Below are positions 14,939 through 24,534 of a stretch of 64,000 nucleotides of DNA, piece by piece. The notes below the pieces were generated by a model that did not search any database, had not been told where the DNA came from, and saw nothing but the letters and a program-made list of their open reading frames with translations. Position 1 is the stretch's first letter. Each line of letters begins with the position of its first letter. The DNA comes from Paraburkholderia sp. BCC1884 (GTDB taxonomy: Bacteria; Pseudomonadota; Gammaproteobacteria; Burkholderiales; Burkholderiaceae). The translations under genes and the position numbers were made by a program. The stretch spans positions 124,001 through 188,000 of the forward strand of contig NZ_CAAJGL010000134.1 in assembly GCF_900996225.1 (NCBI RefSeq), read 5' to 3'.

Positions 14939-17068
14939 TCATCGTTCGACCGGTACTTCCGACAACACCTTGCGTACGAGTTGCGCCAGCGTATCCGGCT
15001 GATACGGTTTGTGCAGCAAGGTTACGTCGGGCGCGAGAATACCGTTGCGGGAGATGATGTCGCGCGTGTGCCCGGAGGTGAACAGCACGCGAATCGCGGG
15101 ACTCTGTTCGCGTGCCCAGACGGCAAGATCGGCGCTCTTGACGGTCCCCGGCATCACCACATCCGAGAAGATCAGGTCGACGGCCGCTCCGCTCCTGAGA
15201 ACCTGCAACGCGCTATCGCCGTCCGAGGCTTCGAGCACGAGGTAGCCGAGTTCCTGAAGCAATTCGACCGAGGTCTTGCGGACGTCCGCGTCGTCCTCTA
15301 CCACCAGAATCGTCTCGTGGCCGCCGACGTGCACGGTGTGGGCGCTGCCGGCGGAGGTCGCTTCCCTGCCGTCGCTGCGCGGGAAGTGCATGCGAACCGT
15401 CGTGCCGAGGCCCACCGCGCTGACGATCTCGAGATGACCCCCGCTCTGTCGGACGAAGCCGAACACCATGCTCAAGCCGAGACCGGTCCCGCGTCCGTAT
15501 TCCTTGGTCGTGAAAAACGGCTCGCAGGCGCGTTCGAGCACGTCGGCCGACATGCCGGTGCCGTCGTCCTGTACGGAAATGCGCAGGTAATCGCCGGGTG
15601 CCAGGCCGGCGCCGGCGACATCGACCGCGCCGAGCACCACATTTTCGGCGACGACGTGCAGTTTGCCGTCGCCGCTCATTGCGTCGCGCGAGTTGATGGC
15701 CAGATTCAGCACGGCATTTTCCAGCTGGTTCTGGTCGACCTGGATCAGCCACGGATTGGCTGGCAGCGACATCTGGACCGAGATGGTTTCGCCCAGTGCA
15801 CGTTGCAGAAGATCGGCGAGCCCGTCGAAAATCCGCCGCGGATTCATGACCGTGGGCGACAGCGGTTGCTTGCGCGCGAACGCCAGCAACTGCGAAGAAA
15901 GTTTCGCGCCGCGCTGCACGGCAGCCGTAGCGGCGACGACGCGCTTCTGAATGTTGTCGTTGCCGGGTTCCTGGAGGGCGAGCAATTGCAGGTTGCCGGA
16001 GATGATCTGCAACACGTTGTTGAAGTCGTGCGCCACGCCGCCGGTGAGCGCGCCGATGGCCTCCATCTTTTGCGATTGGCGCAGCTGCTCTTCGGCGGCG
16101 ATACGGGCGGCCACGGCGTCGGCCACGCGCTGTTCGAGATTGCGGGTCAACTGCACGAGCGCCTCTTCCGCGACCTTGCGTTCGTGGATATCCACCAGCA
16201 CGCCTGGAAACCGGTACGGCTCGCCGTTTTCGTCGAGGTCGCAACGGCCGCTGGCGAGAATCCAGCGGTATTCGCCGTCCTCCGGATGCCGGATTCGATA
16301 TTCGGTGTTGTACGGCACGCCCTCGGCGACGGTCTTCGCGATGCGTTTGTTGACGCGGTCCAGGTCGTCGGGATGGATGATCCTCGTCGCGACTTCGATG
16401 GGCAGGCCGCGTTCGGACAGGGTGACGGGGTAAGAGAAAGTTCGCGCGAAGCGCTCGTCGCCCGACACCAGGTTTGCCTTGATGTCCCACACGAACGAGC
16501 CGAGCATCGCGCCGGAATTGAGTGCGAGTTGCAGTCGTTCATTGGCGGCGCGAAAGTCCGCTTCGGCCTGCTGCTTGCGCCGTTCCACGGTGACCCGCGC
16601 CGTGGTCTCGATCACGATGGCGATGACGCCCGCGGGCGAGCCGTCGTCCTCCACGACCGGGCTGTAATAGAGGTCCATCCAGACGTCTTCGGGCTCGCCG
16701 GTTCGAAACAGGACGAGCTCCTTGTCGCGGAACGACAGGGTGCCGCCCGCGAGACACGTGTCGACGACCTGCCGGTTGAACGAGGCCACTTCGGGCCAGC
16801 CTTCTTCGACGGGCGAGCCGAGCAGAGCGGGATGGCGGCCGCCGGCGAACACGGAATAGGCGTCGTTATAGACCATATGGCCGGCGCGTCCCCACAGCAT
16901 GACGAGCGGCACCGGCGAGGCGAGCAGCATCTGAACGGCGGCCCGCAAGCTGTTCGACCATGCAGGCAGTGGCCCTAACGAGGTGGACGACCAGTCGAAC
17001 TCGCGAACACGATTGGCCATCTCGCCGCGCCATCCGGCGCATCCGTAGTCATCGTTCAAGACCTGCAT
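14939..17068 (-). CDS. PAS-domain hybrid sensor histidine kinase with receiver domain
   Basis: A 709-residue cytoplasmic hybrid kinase without membrane segments. Domain order: PAS-like (about 25-165), PAS-PAC (about 175-300, with YRIRHPEDGEYRWILASGR), a short coiled coil, HisKA with phosphorylatable His347 (GGVAHDFNN), HATPase (NLAINSRDAM, GTGLGLSMVFGFV) and a C-terminal receiver with Asp636 (FSDVVMP) and Lys687. The VAHDFNN H-box is characteristic of the HWE/NtrB-like hybrid class. No partner regulator adjoins, so signalling output may be through the fused receiver or a distant protein. Signal unknown. Confidence 0.92.
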   Translation of the reverse strand: MQVLNDDYGCAGWRGEMANRVREFDWSSTSLGPLPAWSNSLRAAVQMLLASPVPLVMLWGRAGHMVYNDAYSVFAGGRHPALLGSPVEEGWPEVASFNRQVVDTCLAGGTLSFRDKELVLFRTGEPEDVWMDLYYSPVVEDDGSPAGVIAIVIETTARVTVERRKQQAEADFRAANERLQLALNSGAMLGSFVWDIKANLVSGDERFARTFSYPVTLSERGLPIEVATRIIHPDDLDRVNKRIAKTVAEGVPYNTEYRIRHPEDGEYRWILASGRCDLDENGEPYRFPGVLVDIHERKVAEEALVQLTRNLEQRVADAVAARIAAEEQLRQSQKMEAIGALTGGVAHDFNNVLQIISGNLQLLALQEPGNDNIQKRVVAATAAVQRGAKLSSQLLAFARKQPLSPTVMNPRRIFDGLADLLQRALGETISVQMSLPANPWLIQVDQNQLENAVLNLAINSRDAMSGDGKLHVVAENVVLGAVDVAGAGLAPGDYLRISVQDDGTGMSADVLERACEPFFTTKEYGRGTGLGLSMVFGFVRQSGGHLEIVSAVGLGTTVRMHFPRSDGREATSAGSAHTVHVGGHETILVVEDDADVRKTSVELLQELGYLVLEASDGDSALQVLRSGAAVDLIFSDVVMPGTVKSADLAVWAREQSPAIRVLFTSGHTRDIISRNGILAPDVTLLHKPYQPDTLAQLVRKVLSEVPVER

Positions 17069-17180
17069 GCTCGCTGCCTTTCAGAATTGTGCTCAGCCAG
17101 TGTGATGCGCGGCTCGAAGGGCGTCAATTGGGCGAAGGCGGAGGTTGAGTGCGGAGGGGAGGTGACGCTTGCGGAAACAA

Positions 17181-17214
17181 AAAAGCCGCTGAACCTTGCG
17201 GATCAGCGGCTTTT
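17181..17214 (-). terminator. Terminator downstream of tRNA gene (bidirectional form)
   Basis: Arms AAAAGCCGCTGA (17181-17192) and TCAGCGGCTTTT (17203-17214) are perfect complements. Runs of A and T on the two sides make it functional in both directions. It follows the minus-strand tRNA by about 10 bases. Confidence 0.85.
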
Positions 17215-17223
17215 TCTTGCAAC

Positions 17224-17300
<77 letters not shown>

Positions 17301-17386
17301 GAAAGAAGCGAGATTATGCGGATAGCGCCGGAGGCTGTCAACCCCCGGCGCGCAACTTTTTTAAGTTGCCGCGGGCATCAGGCGTG

Positions 17387-19045
17387 TCAGTCCTGCGCGT
17401 AGATGTCCGAGTCCTTGGTCTCCTTGACGAACAGCATGCCGATCACGAAGGTCGCAACTGCGATCACGATCGGATACCACAACCCCGAGTAAATGTTGCC
17501 CTTCGCCGCGACGATCGCGAAGGCCGTCGCCGGAAGGAAGCCGCCGAACCAGCCATTGCCGATGTGATACGGCAGCGACATCGAGGTGTAGCGGATGCGC
17601 GTCGGGAACATCTCCACCAGCATCGCCGCGATCGGACCGTAGACCATCGTCACGTAGATCATGAGGATCGTCAGGATCACCACGCTCATCGGCCAGTTGA
17701 TCTGCGAAGGATCGGCCTTCGGCGGATAACCCGCGGACTTCAGCGTGCCGGCCAGCGTTTTGTCGAATGCCTTGCCTTGATCCTTGGCGTCGGCGGCCTT
17801 GCCGTCATACGTGTTGACCACCGTGTCGCCGACCTTGATCTCCGCCAGCGTGCCCGCCGGTGCCGCCACGTTTTCGTAGTTCAAGCCGGCCTTCGAGAGC
17901 GCGCTCTTGGCAATGTCGCACGAACTCGTGAACTTCGACGTGCCCACCGGGTTGAACTGGAACGAGCATTCGTCCGGGTTTGCGACCACGACGATCGGCG
18001 CCCGTGCGCTAGCGGCTTCCAGCGCCGGATTGGTGTAGTGCGTGAGCGCCTTGAAGAGCGGGAAGTACGTGCACGCGGCGATCAGCAGGCCGGCCATGAT
18101 GATCGGCTTGCGGCCGATGCGATCCGACAGCGAGCCGAAGAAAATGAAGAACGGCGTGCCGATCAGCAGCGCGATCGCAATCATGATGTTGGCACTGCTG
18201 CCGTCCACCTTGACCGTCTGCGTCAGGAAGAACAGCGAGTAGAACTGCCCCGTGTACCAGACCACGGCCTGGCCGGCGGTGAGGCCGATCAGCGCAAGAA
18301 TCACGATCTTCAGGTTCTTCCATTGGCCGAACGCTTCCGTCAGCGGCTGCTTGGACGTTTTGCCCTCGGCCTTGATGCGCTCGAACACCGGCGACTCGTG
18401 CAGCTGCATGCGAATCCACACCGACACGGCCAGCAGGATGATCGACGCGACGAACGGTACGCGCCAGCCCCAGGCGGCAAACGCGTCTTCGCCGATCGCG
18501 GTGCGCACGCCCAGAATCACCAGCAAGGACAGGAACAGGCCGAGCGTGGCCGTCGCCTGAATCCACGAGGTGTAGAAGCCGCGCCGTCCCGCTGGCGCGT
18601 GTTCCGCCACGTAGGTCGCGGCGCCGCCGTACTCGCCGCCGAGCGCGAGGCCCTGGAGCATGCGCATCGCGATGAAGATCACCGGCGACGCGAAGCCGAT
18701 CGACGCATACCCCGGCAGGAAGCCGACCAGGAAGGTCGAGAGACCCATGATCAGGATCGTGATCAGGAACGTGTATTTACGCCCGACCATGTCGCCCAGT
18801 CGCCCGAACACGATCGCGCCGAACGGCCGCACCGCGAAACCCGCGGCGAAGCCCAGCAACGTGAACACGAAGGCGGCGGTCGGATTGACGCCGGAGAAGA
18901 AGCTTTTGCTGATGAAGGCCGCGAGCGAGCCGGCCAGGAAGAAGTCGTACCACTCGAAAACCGTACCCAGCGACGACGCGAAGATCACCCGCTTCTCATC
19001 GTTCGTCATCGGCACGTGCGAGATTTGCCCGCCAACGGTAGCCAT
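17387..19045 (-). CDS. MHS-family MFS transporter with large extracytoplasmic insert
   Basis: A 552-residue metabolite:H+ symporter-family transporter. Family signatures are FEWYDFFLAGSLAAFI, GRLGDMVGRKYTFL and GLALGGEYGGAATYVAE. Between the eighth-ninth helix region and the C-terminal helices lies an unusual insert (about residues 334-450) with two cysteines, C360 and C376. Its predicted location is periplasmic. Usual MHS proteins are about 430-440 residues, so the insert explains the extra length. The ATG at 19045 has GGAGAC upstream; a longer frame to 19186 is not supported. Substrate unknown, probably an organic acid. Confidence 0.88.
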   Translation of the reverse strand: MATVGGQISHVPMTNDEKRVIFASSLGTVFEWYDFFLAGSLAAFISKSFFSGVNPTAAFVFTLLGFAAGFAVRPFGAIVFGRLGDMVGRKYTFLITILIMGLSTFLVGFLPGYASIGFASPVIFIAMRMLQGLALGGEYGGAATYVAEHAPAGRRGFYTSWIQATATLGLFLSLLVILGVRTAIGEDAFAAWGWRVPFVASIILLAVSVWIRMQLHESPVFERIKAEGKTSKQPLTEAFGQWKNLKIVILALIGLTAGQAVVWYTGQFYSLFFLTQTVKVDGSSANIMIAIALLIGTPFFIFFGSLSDRIGRKPIIMAGLLIAACTYFPLFKALTHYTNPALEAASARAPIVVVANPDECSFQFNPVGTSKFTSSCDIAKSALSKAGLNYENVAAPAGTLAEIKVGDTVVNTYDGKAADAKDQGKAFDKTLAGTLKSAGYPPKADPSQINWPMSVVILTILMIYVTMVYGPIAAMLVEMFPTRIRYTSMSLPYHIGNGWFGGFLPATAFAIVAAKGNIYSGLWYPIVIAVATFVIGMLFVKETKDSDIYAQD

Positions 19046-19273
19046 ATGTCGTCTCCAATATTGATATGCACGCGGTCCGCCGGTGAAGGCGTTCCCGTGA
19101 AACCGATTATTGGAGTGGAAACTTACGGCGTACTGACGTGGCGGGGGCAGAATTCCGTATTGCCCGCACGGCGTGTTTTTTGTCAAAAGACGTTAAGTTG
19201 CTGGCAAAGTCAGCTCAAAATTAGCTAATCCGTCTTGATATAACGGTTTGAATTTCGCGTCCCTGGAGCAGCG

Positions 19274-20812
19274 TTAGGGTAAGTCCCGCCCCGTTACATG
19301 CGCGTGCAAACTGACACGCACGAGGGTTCCCGCCAGCCGCGGCGAGCTTTGATAGACGTTGTCGTCGATGGCCAACTCGCCGCCGTGCATGGTGGCGATC
19401 TCGCGGACGATCGCGAGCCCGAGGCCGCTGCCGTCGCCCTCGCGGCCGAGAATCCGGTAAAAGCGCTCAACCACCCGCGAGCGCTCGGTGACCGGAATGC
19501 CCAAGCCGGTGTCCTCGACTTCAAGAAGCACGCGGCGAGCGATCGGGTCGTGCCGCACCCTGACCGTGATGCGCCCGCCCGGCGGCGTGTAGCGGATCGC
19601 GTTGTCGATCAGATTCGACAGCATTTCGCGCAGCATGACGGGATTGCCATCTACCTCGATGGGCATGTCCGGCGCCTCGTAGCCCAGATCCATCTGCTTG
19701 GCGAGCGCGGCCTGAACCCAGTCGCGCACGGCGTCGCGCGCCAGCGCGGTGACTTCGACGGGCGTGAAAACTTGCCCCGACATGCGGTTTTCGGCACGCG
19801 CCAAAGCCAGCAACTGTGTGACGAGTCGCGCGGCGTGCTCCGAACTGGTGGCGATCTGCTCCAGCGAGCGATGCACTTCCGCGGACGCGTCCTGACGCAG
19901 CGCCAGTTCAGCCTGCATGCGCAAGCCGGCGAGCGGTGTCTTCATCTGATGCGCGGCGTCGGCGATAAAGCGCTTCTGTAGTTCCATGTTCTGTTCGAGA
20001 CGCGTCAGCAGATCGTTGAACGAGGTCACCAGCGGCTCGATTTCCGGTGGTGCGCGGCGGGCTTCGAGGGGCGACAGATCGTCCGGGCGACGTGCGCGGA
20101 TATGCGCCTGCAGCGCGTGCAGCGGCGCGAGGCCGCGCGACAGCCCGAACCACACCAGCAGGATCGCGAGCGGCAGGATCACGAACTGCGGCAGGATCAC
20201 GCCTTTGATGATGTCGTTGGCCAGCTGGCTGCGCTTGTCGAGCGTTTCGGCGACCTGCACCAGCACCGGTTGCGCGCCGGGCGTCTGCGGAAACTCGACG
20301 GTCGTGTAGGCGACGCGGATGTCGTTGCCGCGCAGCACGTCGTCGCGGAATTCGACGAGGCCGGGCTGCGGACGGTCTTCCTCGTGCGGTAAAGGCATGT
20401 CGCGCTCGCCACCGACCAGCTCGCCGCGCGTGCCGAGCACCTGGAAGAAAACGCTGTCGACGTTGTCGGCGCGCAGGAAATCGCGCGTGGAGTCCGGCAG
20501 CGACAATTCCGCCACGCCGTTCACCGGATGGATCTGGCGGGCGAGCACGTAGGCGTCGGTTTCGAGCGCCCGGTCGAAGGGACCGTTCGCGATGGATTTG
20601 GCGACCAGATAAGTCACCGCGAGGCTCATCGGCCAAAGCAGCAGCAGTGGCGCCAGCATCCAGTCGAGAATTTCGCCGAACAGCGAGCGCGGACGCGCTT
20701 CGGCGGCCGCTTCGGATTCGTCGGGCGGGGCGAAGGGGTTGGCGTAACGCTCGTCGCGCGCCTCGTCGAGGTCCGTCGCGGGCGCCGTAGCGCGGTCTGC
20801 GCGCGCGGACAT
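19274..20812 (-). CDS. Two-component sensor histidine kinase (TctE/QseC type)
   Basis: A 512-residue membrane kinase. It has a Pro/Glu-rich cytoplasmic N-terminus (about 45 residues), TM1 about 50-72, a periplasmic sensor of the TctE N-terminal type (about 73-200), TM2 about 205-223, then HisKA with His288 (FIADAAHQMKTPLAG) and HATPase (NLIDNAIRYTPPGG, GSGLGLAIVREI). The ATG follows the response-regulator stop by nine bases, so the pair is an operon. The family senses carboxylates or other small molecules; the signal here is unknown. The MHS transporter next door on the same strand could be a target. Confidence 0.9.
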   Translation of the reverse strand: MSARADRATAPATDLDEARDERYANPFAPPDESEAAAEARPRSLFGEILDWMLAPLLLLWPMSLAVTYLVAKSIANGPFDRALETDAYVLARQIHPVNGVAELSLPDSTRDFLRADNVDSVFFQVLGTRGELVGGERDMPLPHEEDRPQPGLVEFRDDVLRGNDIRVAYTTVEFPQTPGAQPVLVQVAETLDKRSQLANDIIKGVILPQFVILPLAILLVWFGLSRGLAPLHALQAHIRARRPDDLSPLEARRAPPEIEPLVTSFNDLLTRLEQNMELQKRFIADAAHQMKTPLAGLRMQAELALRQDASAEVHRSLEQIATSSEHAARLVTQLLALARAENRMSGQVFTPVEVTALARDAVRDWVQAALAKQMDLGYEAPDMPIEVDGNPVMLREMLSNLIDNAIRYTPPGGRITVRVRHDPIARRVLLEVEDTGLGIPVTERSRVVERFYRILGREGDGSGLGLAIVREIATMHGGELAIDDNVYQSSPRLAGTLVRVSLHAHVTGRDLP

Positions 20813-20821
20813 GGAGGTTGC

Positions 20822-21598
20822 CTACTTATAGTGATGGCTCGCCGGCATCGTGCCGGCTGGCGGCACCGAGGGCGGGTCGGGTTCGGCGGGGGCCGCTGCG
20901 GCGATCGCGCCGGCGTTCACGCTCGAAGGCGAGGCCGCTTTCTCGAGACAATAGCCGAGCCCGCGCACAGTGATGATGCGCACGCCGCTCGGTTCGATCT
21001 TCTTGCGCAGACGGTGCACGTACACCTCGATCGCGTTGTTGCTGACTTCCTCGCCCCATTCGCACAGGTGGTCGACCAGCTGTTCCTTCGACACCAACCG
21101 GCCGATCCGCTGCAGCAGCACTTCGAGCAAACCGAGTTCGCGTGCCGACAGGTCGATCACCTGCTCGTTGACATAGGCGATCCGGCCGACCTGATCGAAC
21201 GACAGCGAGCCATGCCGCACGACCGTCGGCCCACCGCCCGCGCCACGCCGGGTCAGCGCCCGCACGCGCGCTTCGAGTTCGTTTAGCGCAAAGGGTTTGG
21301 CCATGTAATCGTCGGCACCGAGGTCGAGTCCCTTGACGCGTTGGTCGACGCTGTCGGCGGCGGTGAGGATCAGGACCGGCAGGTTCGAATTGCGGGCGCG
21401 CAGGCGGCGCAGCACCTCGAGACCGGACATGCGCGGCAGGCCCAGATCGAGGATCAGCAGGTCGAAAGTCTGCATGGAGAGGGCGGTGTCGGCCTCGACG
21501 CCGTTCTTCACGTGATCGACGGCATAGGCCGATTGGCGGAGTGATCGAACCAGACCGTCCGCGAGTATGCTGTCGTCTTCGGCAATCAGAATTCGCAT
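20822..21598 (-). CDS. OmpR-family response regulator (TctD/QseB type)
   Basis: A 258-residue regulator. The receiver carries acidic D8/D9, phospho-acceptor Asp51 (LLILDLGLPRMSG) and Lys (YMAKPF). The C-terminal winged helix ends with EVYVHRLRKKIEPSGVRIITVRGLGYCLE. A 40-residue Ala/Pro tail follows the DNA-binding domain, longer than usual. ATG 21598 is chosen because the receiver fold begins directly there; the frame to 21727 adds an unlikely leader. It is the first gene of a two-gene operon with the sensor kinase and is divergent from recA. Confidence 0.9.
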   Translation of the reverse strand: MRILIAEDDSILADGLVRSLRQSAYAVDHVKNGVEADTALSMQTFDLLILDLGLPRMSGLEVLRRLRARNSNLPVLILTAADSVDQRVKGLDLGADDYMAKPFALNELEARVRALTRRGAGGGPTVVRHGSLSFDQVGRIAYVNEQVIDLSARELGLLEVLLQRIGRLVSKEQLVDHLCEWGEEVSNNAIEVYVHRLRKKIEPSGVRIITVRGLGYCLEKAASPSSVNAGAIAAAAPAEPDPPSVPPAGTMPASHHYK

Positions 21599-21730
21599 GG
21601 TGCGCCAGCCTGGCCTTGCCGGCACCGTGGGTGTCCCCCGGCGCACAGCGGTCTCCGAAATTAATTGTGGGTAGTTGGGCAGCGCGACGGTAAAAATGCG
21701 CGTTCGCATGAGAATCGCGCTTGCCAAAAC

Positions 21731-21750
21731 TACTGTTTTTTTATACAGTG
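21731..21750. promoter_or_regulatory. LexA (SOS) box upstream of recA
   Basis: TACTGTTTTTTTATACAGTG matches the CTG-N10-CAG SOS consensus with the canonical flanking TA. A TTGCCA hexamer at 21721-21726 and TACAGT inside the box at 17-bp spacing suggest that the operator overlaps the recA promoter. It lies 80 bp before the recA start. Confidence 0.92.
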
Positions 21751-21829
21751 TCTGGGTTTCGTGTGCTGTCCTTCAAAAGTGGGCTGCACATCTGCCTCAG
21801 ACGCCGTTCATCATAGCAAAGGACGATTC

Positions 21830-22906
21830 ATGGAAGAAAGCAAGAAAGGCTCGGCTGGACTGACTGCTGAAAAGAGCAAGGCACTGGCTGCCGCACTCGC
21901 GCAGATCGAAAAACAGTTCGGCAAAGGGTCGGTCATGCGGCTCGGCGCGGGTGAGGCAATTGAAGACATCCAGGTGGTCTCCACCGGATCGCTCGGTCTC
22001 GACATCGCCTTGGGCGTCGGCGGTCTGCCGCGTGGCCGTGTGGTCGAAATTTATGGCCCGGAATCGTCGGGTAAAACCACGCTGACGCTGCAAGTCATCG
22101 CCGAAATGCAGAAGATCGGCGGTACGGCGGCGTTTATCGACGCGGAACACGCGCTGGACATCCAGTACGCGGGCAAGCTCGGTGTCAACGTGAGCGACCT
22201 GCTGGTTTCGCAGCCGGACACCGGCGAACAGGCGCTCGAAATCGCTGACGCGCTGGTGCGTTCGGGCTCGATCGACATGATCGTGATCGACTCGGTCGCG
22301 GCCCTCGTGCCGAAGGCTGAAATCGAAGGCGAAATGGGCGACTCGCTGCCGGGTCTGCAAGCGCGTCTCATGTCGCAAGCGCTGCGCAAGCTCACCGGCA
22401 CGATCAAGCGCACGAACTGCCTGGTGATCTTCATCAACCAGATCCGCATGAAGATCGGCGTGATGTTCGGCAACCCGGAAACCACCACGGGTGGTAATGC
22501 GCTGAAGTTCTACGCATCGGTGCGTCTGGACATTCGCCGTATCGGTTCGATCAAGAAGAACGACGAAGTGATCGGCAACGAAACGCGCGTAAAGGTCGTC
22601 AAGAACAAGGTGGCGCCACCGTTCCGCGAAGCGATTTTCGACATTCTTTACGGCGAAGGCATTTCGCGTCAGGGCGAAATCATCGACCTGGGCGTAGCGG
22701 CCAAGATCGTCGACAAGGCCGGTGCGTGGTACAGCTACAGCGGCGAACGTATCGGTCAGGGCAAGGACAACGCGCGTGAATTCCTGCGCGAAAATCCTGA
22801 GATCGCTCGTGATATCGAAAACCGTATCCGTGAATCGCTGGGCGTAAATGCCATGGCCGACGCGGTAGCCGGCGCAGGCGCTGAAGTCGCAGACGAAGAA
22901 GAGTAA
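21830..22906 (+). CDS. recA: RecA recombinase
   Basis: A 358-residue RecA. Walker A GPESSGKT is at residues 76-83, and Walker B (MIVIDSVAAL), loop 1 and loop 2 regions (EGEMGDSLPGLQARLMSQALR, GVMFGNPETTTGGNALKFYAS) are intact. The tail is acidic (EVADEEE). ATG 21830 is the conserved start (MEESKK); the frame upstream crosses the LexA box. It drives homologous recombination and LexA cleavage and is autoregulated through the SOS box. It is followed six bases later by recX. Confidence 0.99.
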   Translation: MEESKKGSAGLTAEKSKALAAALAQIEKQFGKGSVMRLGAGEAIEDIQVVSTGSLGLDIALGVGGLPRGRVVEIYGPESSGKTTLTLQVIAEMQKIGGTAAFIDAEHALDIQYAGKLGVNVSDLLVSQPDTGEQALEIADALVRSGSIDMIVIDSVAALVPKAEIEGEMGDSLPGLQARLMSQALRKLTGTIKRTNCLVIFINQIRMKIGVMFGNPETTTGGNALKFYASVRLDIRRIGSIKKNDEVIGNETRVKVVKNKVAPPFREAIFDILYGEGISRQGEIIDLGVAAKIVDKAGAWYSYSGERIGQGKDNAREFLRENPEIARDIENRIRESLGVNAMADAVAGAGAEVADEEE

Positions 22907-22912
22907 GCCTCA

Positions 22913-23617
22913 GTGATACGCAAGGGCCGGTCGTTGTCCCATGCTGGACGCCAGGCGGACGGCCCGCGCAATGAAGAAGACGATTCGTTCGACCCGTTCG
23001 AATCGTTCGAAGCACACGATCGCGCTGCGGGCAAAAGCCCGCAGCGCGCTCAGTTTGAATCCTCCCCGTCAGCCGATTCGGACCCTTCCGAAACCACCTA
23101 CACTCGCTCGCGCCGCGCACCGGGCGAAGCGAAGCCAGAAGACGAAGCCAAAAAGTCCAACCGTCCCGCGCGTTCGCTAAAAGGCCGCGCGCTTGGCTAT
23201 CTGTCCCGCCGTGAATACAGTCGCTCTGAACTCGCGCGCAAGCTCAAGCCGTTTGTCGAAGAAACCGATTCGCTCGAACCCCTGCTCGACAATCTGGAAG
23301 CCGAAAACTGGCTCTCGAATTCCCGTTTTGCTGAAAGTCTGATCCATCGGCGTGCGTCGCGACTGGGCGCGAGCCGGATTGTCGGTGAGTTGAAGCAGCA
23401 CGCGGTCGATCCGACGCTCGTCGAAGAAGCCAAGGCGCAATTGCGCGAAACCGAACTCGCCCGCGCGCAGGCCGTGTGGCGCAAGAAGTTCGGTGAGCTT
23501 CCCGAGACACCCGCCGAGCGGGCCAAACAGGCCCGCTTTCTGGCATCGCGTGGATTCTCCGGCGCCACGATCGGCAAAATCCTCAAAGGGATTGACGAAG
23601 AGTGGAGCGGCGATTAG
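22913..23617 (+). CDS. recX: RecX regulatory protein with long N-terminal extension
   Basis: A 234-residue RecX that limits RecA filament growth. The conserved helical repeats begin near residue 86 (LKGRALGYLSRREYSRSELARKL) and run to the end (RFLASRGFSGATIGKILKG). The first 85 residues are charged, Ser/Asp/Glu-rich and predicted disordered, and are absent from typical 150-residue RecX. The start is GTG at 22913, six bases after the recA stop. No internal ATG starts close to the domain, so a shorter product would need another alternative codon. Confidence 0.9.
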   Translation: MIRKGRSLSHAGRQADGPRNEEDDSFDPFESFEAHDRAAGKSPQRAQFESSPSADSDPSETTYTRSRRAPGEAKPEDEAKKSNRPARSLKGRALGYLSRREYSRSELARKLKPFVEETDSLEPLLDNLEAENWLSNSRFAESLIHRRASRLGASRIVGELKQHAVDPTLVEEAKAQLRETELARAQAVWRKKFGELPETPAERAKQARFLASRGFSGATIGKILKGIDEEWSGD

Positions 23618-23748
23618 CCACGTTGCTTTTCGACCCACTCTTTGGGCCAGGCCGTGAGCCTCCCACTGCCTAACTTCGAGACAGGCCCGCGGCCGCGGAG
23701 CCGCACGCCGTCTGGCTCTGCGCATTCCGACCTGTCCCAAATACCCAG

Positions 23749-23759
23749 TATGCTAAAAT
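23749..23759 (+). promoter_or_regulatory. Possible promoter -10 region before DUF2889-sucCD
   Basis: TATGCT (23749-23754) followed by TAAAAT lies 35-45 bp upstream of the DUF2889 start, in AT-rich sequence that contrasts with its surroundings. No strong -35 hexamer is visible, so this is tentative. Confidence 0.3.
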
Positions 23760-23793
23760 TATTGGGTTTTCCAATCCGGCCTTTCCTTCCCGC

Positions 23794-24534
23794 ATGCCGC
23801 TCTCCCAGCCCGTGTCCCGTCAGTTGCGCCATCGTCGCGCAATCCGAGCGGAAGCTTATGAGCGAGCCGATGGCCTGTGGGATGTGGAAGCGTGCTTGAC
23901 CGACGAAAAACCACGCGATGTGGCGCTTGCGTCGGGCGTCCGGCCCAATGGTCAGCCGATCCATGAACTCTGGCTTCGTATCACCATCGATCGCAAGCTC
24001 AACGTCGTCGACGCCGAGGCGTCGTCCGACTGGGTGCCCTATCCTGGTTTGTGCCAAGTCAGCAATCCCGCCTACCGTGCCCTCATCGGGCTCAATCTCC
24101 GCCAGAACTTCCGTCGCGATGCAGCCCGTTTACTCGGCGGCACGGCGGGTTGCACGCATCTCACCGAGTTGTGCGCGATCCTGCCGACCGCCGCGATTCA
24201 GGCCTTCGCCGGCGAGGTGTGGAAGACCGGTGACAGCACACCGGGCGAGAGCGCGAGTTCAGGAGACGAACCGCCTGACAGCACAGGCGAGCATTCCAAC
24301 GACAAACCGCCATTCCAGTTGGGACGCTGCCATGCGCTGCGTTTCGACGGCGAGGCGGTGCAGCAGTTTTATCCGCGCTGGTATGGCCGCGCTCCGCGCA
24401 CAGCGGATCACGCGGCATCGTCAGGCGACGGGGCAGTCCGCCAGACAGGTAAGGGCGGCAACGCGTCCGGCATGAACGACGGCAGCGGAAACGATGTTCA
24501 ATCCAACTCTCAGACTGAAGGGAATCACGCATGA
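23794..24534 (+). CDS. DUF2889-family protein
   Basis: A 246-residue soluble protein of the DUF2889 family: RRAIRAEAYERADGLWDVEACLTDEKPRDV, HELWLRITIDRKLNVVDAEA, CTHLTELCAILPTAAIQAFAG. Residues 1-145 are the conserved domain. The C-terminal third is low complexity (Gly/Ser/Asp/Asn), apart from a conserved FYPRWYG element. The last four bases overlap sucC (ATGA), so it is co-translated with the succinyl-CoA synthetase genes. Function unknown. Confidence 0.85.
   Translation: MPLSQPVSRQLRHRRAIRAEAYERADGLWDVEACLTDEKPRDVALASGVRPNGQPIHELWLRITIDRKLNVVDAEASSDWVPYPGLCQVSNPAYRALIGLNLRQNFRRDAARLLGGTAGCTHLTELCAILPTAAIQAFAGEVWKTGDSTPGESASSGDEPPDSTGEHSNDKPPFQLGRCHALRFDGEAVQQFYPRWYGRAPRTADHAASSGDGAVRQTGKGGNASGMNDGSGNDVQSNSQTEGNHA

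Noticed and set aside
14798..16978. 726-codon plus-strand frame over the hybrid kinase
   Set aside because: The minus strand carries intact kinase motifs; this is a high-GC shadow.
17366..19228. 620-codon plus-strand frame over the MHS transporter
   Set aside because: Shadow of the minus-strand transporter; extremely Arg/His/Glu-rich with no domain.
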